Positions 10,805 to 19,908 of a DNA stretch of 64,000 nucleotides are shown here, piece after piece. The notes beneath the pieces are model-generated. The model saw nothing but the letters and a program-made list of their open reading frames with translations, ran no database searches and was not told the origin of the DNA. The stretch covers positions 27,993,772-28,057,771 of the forward strand of contig OX381710.1 of the NCBI GenBank assembly GCA_947462335.1. The letters are read 5' to 3'. A program made the position numbers and the translations under genes. How positions within the stretch are numbered: the first letter of the stretch is position 1; each line of letters starts with the position of its first letter. This DNA comes from Harmothoe impar (taxonomy: Eukaryota > Annelida > Polychaeta > Phyllodocida > Polynoidae).

Positions 10805-12567
10805 AGGCGAGTCGGAGGTGACTGTAGAGGAGTTTTTCGGTGACTTGATGACTTTCAAACGACTGTACTGATAGTTGATGAATTTGACTTTTTGACTTGA
10901 ATATTTCTTGCGACTTTGCGAAAGCGACTTTGCGGCTCGTAGCCCCTTAAATAAAGAGGTGACTTTGTAACCTCAGGGGGGAGATCCTTCTACACCACCA
11001 CAGAAAAAGATCTCGGTTGATTGACTGAACGCGGCGGGTATGAGTCATCATGGGGCCCTTGACGGGTGGGTCCTCCCCATGCAGCCGTATGTCGAATTTA
11101 AGAAATGCCCGTGTCACACGTCACTAAGGGAGAAAACGTTTTTTGAAAATATTTAGAACCCGAATTTGAGCATTCTGGTACATTTTTAAGGACCCAGACA
11201 CCGCAAAGCCGGGTACCATCCAAGAAAAAAAAAAAAAAAAAAAAATTTGGCGAAATGCTTAGGTTTGAAATGGTACTTTTTCTGATGCACTCTTCGAACA
11301 TTTTTTTTTCCTCATGTCACTATGGGCCATGTCACATGTCCGACTCAAGAAATGCCCCATGGCCCATGTCACTTAGATGTCCGTGTCCGTGTCGTCGTAT
11401 CGATTTTTAAGAAAATGACCATGTCACCATATCGAATTTAGGGGTCTAGTGACATCAGCATGTCCGGCTATCCTCCACAAATTTAGCTCTAAAATGTTTA
11501 CTTTTTTTTTGGGCCGATTTTTCATCATTTTAAAAAAACAATAGGCTGTTGAAATGTTTGCTGTTGTAAATAGAAACAAAAACAAAACAAAAGCGCATGG
11601 TAAGATTATGTCACATTGCAGTCGCGGGTCCGCTCGTGGCTTATCCAGCCTCTTCGTGGATCCGCGACTGTCAATGTGATCATATACTAATCACCCGGCG
11701 TTTACGGTATTATATACTAAGGTATGAGACGGGTCCTACAGAAAAGGTGTCTAAAAAGCGCTGCGACCTGATTGAAATGACGTCAGCGGCGTCTGCTCGT
11801 CAGTGCCCGGCTGTAGCCCGTAGGACATGACATTCTGCTTTTCTGGATGTTTTGAAATATTTTGATTTAACTGATAATACCTGATAACAAGCCTCTGAAG
11901 CAGTTTTTGATCGAGTACGTCTTCTCTACGTTTCCATCGATTAGCTGCTTCAGCAAAAAAAATCGCGCGCGCGGTCTAGTCTAGATGACGGAGTCGCTAA
12001 AGCTCTGTTTAGAGAGTGGAACTTGACCTTGACTATAGACTCAGTACTAACTGAACGCCCCGCTATGTCACTCCTCACGTGGGTATATGTACAAGCTCGG
12101 GTTCTTCACTTTACGGCTTGACTAAAACTGAGACGCGTCCATGATAAACTCTAGCCTTTTTTTCCTTTTCTAGGATCGAGAGAGAGATTTTAAATGGGGC
12201 GGTTATCTAAATAGTGTGGAACTAAAATCAGGCTGCGGCAGATAGTATCTCTGCGCACCTCAAGACTCAACGTAACTTTCACTCTCCAGCAGAAGTTTAG
12301 TTGTCACTAATGATGGGCGGCGACCGTCGTGCACCGGCGGATATTGGAGAGTGTTGGAGAGCTGAACCTTACAGACATATAAATCAATCGCTCTGGTGGA
12401 AATATCTCGCCATAGATTGGAACCGAATACTTATCTAATGGAATCGTTATCAGTTTTCAGTTTTCTTGCCGTACAAAATTTATTTCCAACTCTTCACGTG
12501 GTGATAGCTGAAGGTCGCTCGTCGTAGGTACGTGTGACCGGAACACCCTTTTTGGTTTTGGCGCGGG
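10805..12567. other. Non-coding interior of the 8.9-kb element
   Basis: About 11050-11470 contains CATGTCAC/CGTGTC motifs related to the CGACATG repeats at 24690-24885 and 19688-19902. An inverted repeat (TCACATTGCAGTCGCGG..., about 11611-11632 against 11658-11679) forms a hairpin. A CRE-type TGACGTCA lies at 11778-11785. The short open frames show no domain. I see no capsid, polymerase or integrase motifs. Confidence 0.5.
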
Positions 12568-12890
12568 TTGACATCAGATTTGTACCGTACTGTCGCGATT
12601 AAGGGCTCTGAGGGAGCGCTTTTCAATTCGGTGAAGTTCTTACTCAGGAGCTATATACAAGCCAGGCGCTGGCGCTTATTCAAAGTCGCGATTTTAGTGC
12701 TTGAGAAAAAACATTTGGAGGCTCTTATACTCCGGCGCTTATACAAGACCGGCGCGCTTTTCAACACTAGTTGCTTTATCGCGACCGTACGGTATGACTT
12801 CGGTGTCACAAGGTCCCAAACTCCAAATAAGGAAGTGAAACGACGTCGTCTGTCTACCTCGTGTGCGTCATAGCGTCGTCGAAAATAGTG

Positions 12891-12898
12891 TGACGTCA
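12891..12898. promoter_or_regulatory. CRE-type palindrome TGACGTCA upstream of the ORF at 12935
   Basis: A perfect cAMP-response-element palindrome lies 37 bases before the proposed ATG. CRE sites often lie in core promoters, so this may mark the start of transcription of the following frame. No TATA box is obvious. The function is inferred from the motif only. Confidence 0.35.
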
Positions 12899-12934
12899 GC
12901 ATCTCTCAGGCGGCTAGGAAGTCAGTTCGACAAA

Positions 12935-13206
12935 ATGGCTCACGGAGTGAACTTCGTGGCCGTTTCTCGATCTATGATCGATGCGGCCGTGGAGAAGGAA
13001 TTTGTAGCCGTGCTACAGAGAGAGGAGGCGGAGAGACAGAACTTCGTGGCCGTTTCTCGATCTATGATCGATGCGGCCGTGGAGAAGCAGTTCGTAGCCT
13101 CGCTACAGAGAGAGGAGAGACAGCGGACTGCTGCTGAAGCAGAGGGTGTGGTGGATGAGCTGATCGCGAACGTCGCTGATCAACTCATCCGCCAGTGCGT
13201 GGAGCG

Positions 13207-13268
<62 letters not shown>

Positions 13269-13269
13269 C

Positions 13270-13303
<34 letters not shown>

Positions 13304-13357
13304 TTTATACAAATACAATTATTCATTCCTTTCAGCAAGAAAATTAGCTCAATGTAA
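12935..13357 (+). CDS. Small protein with two 30-residue repeats, encoded in the element
   Basis: I do not recognise the family. The ATG at 12935 is preferred over more upstream in-frame starts because of its strong context (A at -3, G at +4). The frame gives 140 residues. Residues 6-35 and 36-65 are a duplication with an exact 90-bp period (12950-13039 and 13040-13129); each copy starts NFVAVSRSMIDAAVEK and continues with a basic/acidic helix ending in LQREE. After about residue 92 (ending ...QLIRQCVERVN) the frame runs into a GT microsatellite that would encode VCVC repeats. More likely the exon ends with a GT donor near 13208-13212 and resumes after the acceptor TTCAG at 13331-13335. The charged, alanine-containing repeats look helical or coiled-coil. 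It lies inside the transposon-like element, so it is probably element-borne or captured. Confidence 0.4.
13212..13303 (+). repeat. (GT)n microsatellite
   Basis: About 45 dinucleotide units, interrupted by GGGTGGGCGGG near 13260-13272. It lies between a possible splice donor and acceptor of the preceding frame. Confidence 0.95.
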
Positions 13358-13822
13358 TCATATGATTTGAACTGCCCTACTTATCAGAGCCTTGACGACA
13401 TCTGACCGCCCCCCTTTTCAGGATCTAAATGGAAATTCACCGCCGCCGCTTTTCAGAGTCGCGCTGCAGTGGTTATCCAATACATGGCGGAGCGCCATTA
13501 CCTAATTCTTTTGTATGTGAAAAAAAAACAGGACTGATAAGGGGTTTAATTAGACAGATATTGGTTCTACACTATCAAAAAATAACCCCTCAGCGCTTTA
13601 ATGCTAAAGGTAGCATAGTGCTTTAATGAGCTACGCTCTTTGTCGATATGCCAGTGTATGCATGCATGAAGCCCTGGTGAGGAACTCTGAGTGCTGCATT
13701 CATGGCTTATGACGACAACGGGCACTGCACATTAAAGCGCTATGCGACTATTAAAGGGTTAGATCCAGTCTTGCTCCAGTCATCCCGAATGCTATACCCA
13801 GAGTTGGTGGTCTGGTCCAGAC
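13358..13822. other. Interior of the element, no gene supported
   Basis: It contains GCGCTTTAATGC-type motifs repeated in both orientations near 13595-13750. The frames at 13429-13626 and 13702-13917 show no domain and overlap the tandem array that follows. Confidence 0.35.
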
Positions 13823-14955
13823 TGCTGTACACAGATTGTGGACGGGATGGCGGGTTGCTGCCAGACTATCCCTCTGGTACGATATGCGGCTGGCGCGGCC
13901 GAGACTGTCTTATATGATGCTGAGTCGAATTATGTATTAGATACCCTACGAGTAACTGAGAGTATGTCAAAATAATCACGGCAAACTGACTGGCGACTTC
14001 ATAGGATTATAGGGCGGTTATTATTACATAACTCAGTAACCTTTGGTTATGTGTTAGATAGAGTACACTTGGACACGGTTATTCCATATACCCACTGCCC
14101 CACAGGGTCAAGACGAGGTGATTTAAATAATAAGACCCAGACGGGTAAAATAGCCAAAGTCAACAATGACCTGTTTTTTTAGCCAATATGGACAAAGAGA
14201 CACGGGGTGCTGTACACAGGTTGTGGACGGGCTGGCGGGTCGCTGCCAGACTATCTCCCTGGTCCGATATGCAGCCGGCGTGGCCGAGACTGTCTTATAT
14301 GATGCTGAGTCTAATTATGTATTAGATTCCCTACGAGTAACTGAGAGTGTGTCAAAATAATCACGGCAAACTGACTGGCGACCTCATAGGTCAGTTATTA
14401 TTACATAACTCAGTAACTTTCGGTTATGTGTTAGATAGAGTACGCTTGGACACGGTTATTCCATATACCCGCTGCCCCACAGGGTCAAGACGAGGTGATT
14501 AAATAATAAGACCCAGACGGGTAAAATAGCCAAGTCAACAATGCCCTGTTTTTTAGCCAATATGGACAAAGAGAAACGGGGTGCTGTACACAGCTTGTGG
14601 ACGGGGTGGCGAGTCGCTGCCAGACTATCCCCCTGGTCCGATATGCAGCCGGCGTGGCCGAGACTGTCTTATATGATGCTGAGTCTAATTATGTATTAGA
14701 TGTCCTACGAGTAACTGAGAGTGTGTCAAAATAATCACGGCAAACTGACTGGCGGCCTCATAGGTCAGGTATTATTACATAACTCAGTAACCTTCGGTTA
14801 TGTGTCAGATAGAGTACACCTGGACACGATTATTCCATATACCCACTGCCCCACAGGGTCAAGACGAAGTGATTAAGTAATAAGATACCCAGACGGGGGG
14901 TAAAATAGCCAAGGCAACAATGTCCTGTTTTTAGCCAATATGGACAAAGAGACAC
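13823..14955 (+). repeat. Three tandem copies of a 375-385-bp unit
   Basis: Each unit begins GCTGTACACAG.TTGTGGACGG (13823, 14209, 14584) and contains the same markers: GGCCGAGACTGTCTTATATG, GTAACTGAGAGT, CACGGCAAACTGACTGGCG and GGACACG.TTATTCCATATAC. The marker GCAAACTGAC recurs at 13981, 14366 and 14740, giving periods of 385 and 374 bp. A partial fourth start is visible near 14950. The frames within the units are not conserved between copies because of indels, so this is a non-coding array. Confidence 0.9.
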
Positions 14956-15454
14956 AGGGGGTGCTGGGAGTTGGCGACAAGGGGCAAGACGAGCAAGACT
15001 ACTTCTCAAAATAGACAATGCCAATGGCCAAGACCTAGTTCTTAAATTCGACAAGGCCCATTGGTATCTCTTATATTCGACAAGTGACACATGTGCCCCG
15101 TCTGTGGTCCTAATATAGATTTTCTAAAAAAAAAATAAAAAAAAAGTAAATTTTCTGCACCGTGTGACAACGACCGATCAGCTACATAGCAGAGATTTCC
15201 CCAACCTATTTTTGGTTATTTTTCTATTCAGTTTTTGATCAGCGCACTATATTATCGTGGGTTTTTTTTTTTAAATTTTTTAATCATAAATAATATGTAG
15301 ACTTGGAAAAAAAAAGAAAAAAAAGAGAGCTGACACGCAAACTCCTACTCACATGTCGCTGTTTTGTCACTAAACCCAAAGACCCACCCACCCCGTAGGA
15401 AGGGGAGACGCTTGTGAACGTTCCCTTAGGCCTCTATTCTTTATTTTATTGTGT
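14956..15454. other. AT- and A-rich interior of the element
   Basis: It contains CGACAAG-type motifs near 14975-15090 (related to the CGACAC repeats elsewhere) and A-runs at about 15124-15145 and 15308-15325. No gene is recognised. Confidence 0.4.
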
Positions 15455-15605
15455 GGCCCCTAAAGAGGGGCCAACCAACTGACACTGTCAGTTGGTTATT
15501 GGCTGCACAACATGGGCGTAATTAATTACGCCTAGTGTTAAGCAGCATGGATCACTGTGGTTTGACAGACTGACCTCAAAGGGCCCCCGTTGGATGGGGG
15601 CCCTT
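15455..15605. repeat. Cluster of four perfect hairpins in 150 bp
   Basis: Four consecutive inverted repeats: GGCCCCT/AGGGGCC (15455-15472), AACCAACTGAC/GTCAGTTGGTT with a 3-base loop (15473-15497, directly abutting the first), the 18-bp palindrome GGCGTAATTAATTACGCC (15515-15532), and AAGGGCCCCC/GGGGGCCCTT (15579-15605). Hairpin clusters occur at replication origins, terminators and structured RNAs. Which applies here, if any, is unknown. Confidence 0.85.
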
Positions 15606-16399
15606 GTGGCACAACGAGTCAAAACGAGTTGATCCGTTTTTCAGATTGCCGACTCGGCGAGAGTTTCTGACTATGTATCTTTTATAAAGCCTTAGATATG
15701 GTGTGGTATTTTTCATCTCGCTATAGTTTAGTTGGTATTCAAAGAAACTGCCTCATTTCTATCAGAAATACACAATATTGAATTGTTTTTTATATTTTAA
15801 TATATTCAGAAGCGCACTTTGTTGCCTATATAGCTCATTATGCGTTGAAATGTTCGCGAGCATCGTAGGAATGTACAAAACCCCTATTGTGGCGCCATCT
15901 GACGAAAGAGCGGGGAACTATACGTGACCTGAACCCCGCCCTCAGCGCGTTCGTTATTCGCATCTTTGACAGCGACTAAGAGACGCTCAAACTGTCTCTT
16001 ATTTAGTTTGAACTTATCACAAATTTGTCTTTGATAGGTCGTAGATTGACTTCTGACTTTTTTTCTTTTTTAGTTAGAATAAAAAACAAGTGACGCCGAC
16101 ACAGACCTGCGCATTAACGCGCTCCACCGTCTTCAGAGGGTTGAGTCTATAGTACAGTAGATTCTACTGTGTACTTACACTAACAGTGCTACATATACAT
16201 ACCTGAGTCATAAGTGAGGAGTTTTTGTTGTTTTTTTTAGGGGAAAAAAAAGTGATCTACTCACCAAACCGCTATTAGTAGGTAACCTGTATGACCCATA
16301 CCGCAAACATCTGCCTCGTGACTGATAGTGTACCGGTGGTGAAGTGCTGTTGCAAGAACAATTGAGGCTCTTTATATAGCTGAGAGAGCGAATGGTCTA
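15606..16399. other. Interior of the element, no gene recognised
   Basis: AT-rich sequence with short non-repetitive GC patches near 15885-15975. No supported reading frame, RNA gene or clear repeat boundary. Confidence 0.35.
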
Positions 16400-16985
16400 A
16401 TCTTGTTTTCACCTTGAGCCCCACCCTATTCCAGAGAGGGTATCAAAAATCACATGTACACGTATATGGGCTTATAGCTGGTGAATAGATAAGGCGGGGC
16501 AACTGTGTATACTAACACTACAGGGGGCGTTTTAACGACAGGTGTGACGCGCCAGCCCGTGGAGGGAGCTTTTGTTTTCACCTAGAGAGTGTATACAAAG
16601 CCTACAGGGGGTGATTAACGACAGGTGTGACGCGCCAGCCGGTGGCCGGATCACCGCATCTTCTAAGCTTTGTTTTCACCTAGAGAGGGGATCGAGAGTG
16701 TATACAAAAAACAAAAAAAACCTACAGGGGGTGTTTAACGCGGCCGGCTGCCTACATGCTATGGTCTAAGCCTGTTTTCAGCTAGAGAGGGACCTAAATC
16801 ACCTAAGCCTTTTCCACCCTTAAATCGATCTGATAATTACCATAAAGAGGAGTAATGCGCGTTACATGTATATGGGCTTATAGCTGGGTAAGAGATTAAG
16901 ATGCTAGTCAACTGTGTATGCAAAAAAAAAACTACAGGGGGTGTCTAAAGTCGATTGTCATGCGCCAGCGGGCGGACGGAAGTCT
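16400..16985 (+). repeat. Four degenerate tandem modules with TGTTTTCACCTAGAGAGG and CTACAGGGGGTG
   Basis: Modules begin near 16407, 16572, 16671 and 16772 with TGTTTTCA(C/G)CT.GAG and contain GTGTATAC, CTACAGGGGGTG..TAA and, in most, ACGACAGGTGTGACGCGCCAG. The first and last modules also share ATATGGGCTTATAGCTGG. Unit length varies from about 100 to 215 bp by insertion or deletion. The array is non-coding. Confidence 0.8.
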
Positions 16986-17294
16986 GCCACTCTAGCTGTG
17001 ACTACAAGCGCGTGCGTGTGGTAGACAGCTTAAATCAAACACAAGTTAAGCTCCTTATAGCTTCCTACTGACTGCGGATTCGAGTGCTTGAAAGATGGTC
17101 TTTTGTTTTTTTCATCTATTTCCTCGGGGGGTCGAACAGGATTAAAGATGTAACGAACCCGCACCTACACAGGTAGACAGCTGGTCGCCTTCCTAGTGAG
17201 AGTTTTCCTCTTGAGTTAAGAAGCTTATTTCGGAGCCTAGTACATAAGCGAGAGTGAAACATGAGTCCCACACACTTCTTCTACCACCTTCAGC
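16986..17294 (+). promoter_or_regulatory. Presumed leader or promoter of the alanine-rich gene
   Basis: No TATA box is clear. The last bases before the ATG (CTTCTTCTACCACCTTCAG, 17275-17293) look like a 3' splice acceptor, so the ATG may lie at the start of a downstream exon with a non-coding first exon upstream. Alternatively this is simply 5' untranslated sequence. Confidence 0.3.
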
Positions 17295-18410
17295 ATGGCG
17301 TCATCAGGAATCACTCTACGTTCTACCGAATGTGAGCAATCCCAACACTACTACAGAGCCGCGACAACACCACACGAGGAGACGCCCATGTTTACTGATG
17401 AGTTAACAAGTAGCAAGGTGGAGGTTGGTTTTTATCAAGATTTGTACGGGTGGCTGGAAAGTGTGATGGCTACTTCTGCAGCTATTGCTGCTGCTCGTGC
17501 AAAACGTGAAGCTCGTATCGCTGTTCGTGCTACACATGCTGCATACGAAGTTGCCAATGCTGCTAACAACGCTGCTGTTACTCTCGCCGCTGCTGCTCGT
17601 GCTGCTAATGTTTTTGCTACTGTTTCCGCTCTTGCTACCGATGCTGCTGCTACTGATGCTGCAACGTCTGCTAAAAGTGTCGCTGTTGCGGCTGCTGCTA
17701 GGGCTAATGCTATAAATGCTTGTACAGCTGCTAAAAAAATAGCCTGTTTTGCTTATGCTAGTCGCAGTGTCGCTGTTACGGCTATGGCTGATGCACATGA
17801 TGCTAAGTTACCGGCTTTTGCTTTTGCTGAAGATGCTGTTGATGCTGAAGATGTTGCTGCTGCTGCTGCTACTGCTGCTGAAGATGCTACTGCTGCTGCC
17901 GCTGCTGCTGCTGAAGATGCTGCTGCTGCTGCGGCTGCTGCTCTAGACACCTATGACGCTGCTGCTCTAGACACCTATGACGCTGCTGCTGCTGCTGAAG
18001 ATGCTGCTGCCGCTGCTGCTACTGCTGCTGCTGAAGATGCTGCTGCCGCTGCTCTAGACACCTATGACGCGGCTGCTGCTGCTTTTGCTGAAGATGCTGT
18101 TGATGCTGCTACTGCTGCTGCCGCTGCTGCTGCTGAAGATGCTACTGCTGCTACTGCTGCTGCCGCTGCTGCTACTGCTGCTGCTGAAGATGCTGCTGCC
18201 GCTGCTCTAGACACCTATGACGCTGCTGCTACTGCAGCTGCTGCTCTAGACACCTATGACGCTGCTGCTGCTGCTGAAGATGCTGCTGCTGCTGCTGCAC
18301 TAGTCATCTATGACGTGGCTGCTGCTCTAGACACTTATGACGCGGCTGCTGCTGCTGCTGCTGCTGCTGAAGATGCTGCTGCTGCTGCTGCTCTAGACAC
18401 CTATGACTGA
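17295..18410 (+). CDS. Alanine-rich acidic repeat protein, 371 residues, in the element
   Basis: I do not recognise the family. The ATG at 17295 has strong context (A at -3, G at +4) and the frame ends at TGA 18408-18410. Residues 1-65 are mixed (MASSGITLRSTECEQSQHYY onward, with FYQDLYGWLESVM near 47-59). Residues 66-175 are alanine-rich with scattered Lys/Arg. From about residue 176 the protein is almost pure Ala broken by AED and LDTYD motifs: seven LDTYD copies and one LVIYD variant, the last forming the C-terminus. Alanine codons are mostly GCT, so replication slippage of GCT triplets probably drove the expansion. Long, regularly punctuated Ala blocks predict an extended helix. It is the last gene before the right terminal repeat, whose AATAAA at 18908 could serve as its polyadenylation signal. 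It resembles no Polinton protein known to me. The reverse-strand frames here are shadows. Confidence 0.5.
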   Translation: MASSGITLRSTECEQSQHYYRAATTPHEETPMFTDELTSSKVEVGFYQDLYGWLESVMATSAAIAAARAKREARIAVRATHAAYEVANAANNAAVTLAAAARAANVFATVSALATDAAATDAATSAKSVAVAAAARANAINACTAAKKIACFAYASRSVAVTAMADAHDAKLPAFAFAEDAVDAEDVAAAAATAAEDATAAAAAAAEDAAAAAAAALDTYDAAALDTYDAAAAAEDAAAAAATAAAEDAAAAALDTYDAAAAAFAEDAVDAATAAAAAAAEDATAATAAAAAATAAAEDAAAAALDTYDAAATAAAALDTYDAAAAAEDAAAAAALVIYDVAAALDTYDAAAAAAAAAEDAAAAAALDTYD

Positions 18411-18480
18411 AAACTTAGTAAGCGTTATTTACAAACACTACTGCTACCTATGACTAAACTTAGTAGGTGTTATTTACAAA

Positions 18481-18563
18481 CAAGAGAGCCACGTGGTGTT
18501 GTTTACAAACAAAGAGAGCCACGTGGTGTTGTTTACAAACAAAGATAGCCACGTGATGTTGTT
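18481..18563 (+). repeat. Three 30-bp tandem repeats with CACGTG and TGTTTAC motifs
   Basis: AAAGAGAGCCACGTGGTGTT plus GTTTACAAAC repeats at 18481, 18511 and 18541 (the last partial). Each unit has an E-box (CACGTG) and a forkhead-type TGTTTAC. A degenerate TTATTTACAAACA copy lies just upstream at about 18425-18480. The array sits between the alanine-rich gene and the right terminal repeat. Confidence 0.85.
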
Positions 18564-18613
18564 GTGGCCTATCATGCCAATGAAGGGGTCACGTGATCAA
18601 GGGGGCGCGGCCT

Positions 18614-18956
18614 ATTATGCAAATGAGGGGGTCACGTGACCAAATGGCGACCTCTGATTGGCTGGTGATCAAAGGGGCGTAGTCTACTATGCAAATGAGG
18701 GGGTCACGTGATCAAGGGGGCGTGGCTTATTATGCAAATGAGGGGGTCACGTGACCAAATGGCGGCCCCTGATTGGCTGGTGATCAAGGGGGCGTGGCCT
18801 ATTACGTAATTATGCAAATGAGGGGGCGTGGCCTATTACGTAATTATGCAAATGAGGGGGTCACGTGACCAAATGGAGGCCTCTGATTGGCTGCAGGTCG
18901 ATTGAGTAATAAACAGTAGTTAACTATAGTCCCGTTCCGATACATACTATACTACT
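18614..18956 (-). repeat. Right terminal inverted repeat of the 8.9-kb element
   Basis: Reverse complement of 10048-10390, without gaps. It contains ATGCAAAT at 18617, 18689, 18732, 18812 and 18846, each followed by GAGGGGG and then either GTCACGTGA or CGTGGCC. AATAAA at 18908-18913 could terminate transcripts from the upstream gene. Confidence 0.9.
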
Positions 18957-18962
18957 AAGATG
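18957..18962. repeat. Right 6-bp target-site duplication (AAGATG)
   Basis: Identical to 10042-10047 and immediately adjacent to the element end CTATACTACT. Confidence 0.85.
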
Positions 18963-18969
18963 ACCCGTG

Positions 18970-19610
18970 TAAAGCACCATTCTACTGGTACCCCGGTACC
19001 GGATTATTCCCTCTGGTCACCAGGGACAAGCCCAAACAAATCTTGTGGACGAGATTAGGGGTCATAAGGTTCTCAATGGGTGGTAGTTGAATGATGATTA
19101 CCAGATTGGGGAAGTACATGGTTAGGACAATGGCCCAGGAATACAGGGGCTCTGACTTCAAATCGTTGCCAAGGCTACATGGTTTGAGATGATTTCAAAG
19201 GTGTTTTAAAGGGTCGGTCAAAGGTCATAATAGTATACGATTCTGCTGTATACATGATCATATTCACATGATGAACATGTATAGGTCAATCTAAAATGAT
19301 TTTACCTTGTTACATGACATTACCTTTTTTTGTAAATATCAAAGTAGATTTTTGACCAACTAGCAAAAAAAATACCTTTGACTTGGGAAGTTAATTTAAC
19401 CATGCAGCTTGGCATGGATTCGTGGTTATGACCTGTCCTAACCACTCCCACAATTAGGACAGCTGACACAAGGACTATTCAACCACCCATTTAAACGTTT
19501 TTGACCTCTGAAACTCCAGTTTTAGGACATGTCAGTCACCAGCTGCAGCGTAAGTTCTAAGGCACCTCAAAAGGTAGAGCCAGCAGTATCCCGCTGATGC
19601 CTTATTGTAC
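18970..19610. mobile_element. Diverged relative of the 47856-48447 foldback element
   Basis: It shares, in order, AAATCT.GTGG.CGAGATTAGGG (near 19039), a tRNA-like middle with TTCAAATC (near 19160), and a right end with AAAAGGT.GAGCCA.C.GTAT and CGCT.ATGC (near 19570-19600). It is more degenerate than the 47.9-kb copy. It starts only a few bases from the right target duplication of the 8.9-kb element. Confidence 0.5.
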
Positions 19611-19687
19611 TTACCGGTACTAGGTTTATGAATCGCCTGATTCACCACTCTGCTTTTGGTATACTACTTGCTGGTGATATGATTTAC

Positions 19688-19902
19688 GTGCCTCTACATG
19701 GGTAAAAATCGACACGGGCGACACGGCCCTTTTAGGCCATTTTAAAAATCGACAGACACAGGAAAATTAGGGATAAAAATCGACCCACAGGGTTTTTTCT
19801 CTAAGTTCTTATATACCTAAAAATCGACACAATGACACGGCCCCTTTGCTAAAATTCGACACGGCGACACGGTCAATATTTTGAGGACCCATGTAGAGGC
19901 AC
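19688..19902. mobile_element. 215-bp MITE with 15-bp inverted ends and 6-bp target duplication
   Basis: GTGCCTCTACATGGG at 19688-19702 is exactly inverted at 19888-19902. ATTTAC flanks both sides (19682-19687 and 19903-19908). Inside are repeated AAAAATCGACAC and CGACACGGCGACACGG motifs. Related CGACATG-rich DNA occurs at 24690-24885, 27285-27610 and inside the 8.9-kb element. No coding capacity. Confidence 0.75.
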
Positions 19903-19908
19903 ATTTAC

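Larger units (their letters stand above)
10048..18956. mobile_element. 8,909-bp non-autonomous Polinton/Maverick-like element
   Basis: Seen: inverted termini about 343 bp long, align without gaps (about six mismatches by eye); outermost bases AG...CT; perfect 6-bp flanking duplication AAGATG. Known: Polinton/Maverick elements have 6-bp duplications, long terminal inverted repeats and 5'-AG ends, and encode a protein-primed DNA polymerase B, integrase, ATPase, protease and capsid proteins. None of these is visible here: the longest frame is 371 residues and alanine-rich. Inference: a deletion derivative or parasite mobilised in trans. Alternatives with 6-bp duplications include IS3EU and Dada elements, but the very long terminal repeats and AG ends favour Polinton. 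Near-identical termini argue for fairly recent insertion or for maintenance by gene conversion. Both candidate genes lie on the plus strand. Confidence 0.75.

Noticed and set aside
12568..12902. Opposed frames of 101 and 83 residues in the large element
   Set aside because: They overlap antiparallel around an imperfect inverted repeat (TACCGTAC.GTCGCGAT), lack start context, and show no domain.
17403..17798. 131-residue serine-rich minus-strand frame
   Set aside because: Shadow of the alanine-rich plus-strand frame; GCT/GCA codons read in reverse give Ser/Ala runs.
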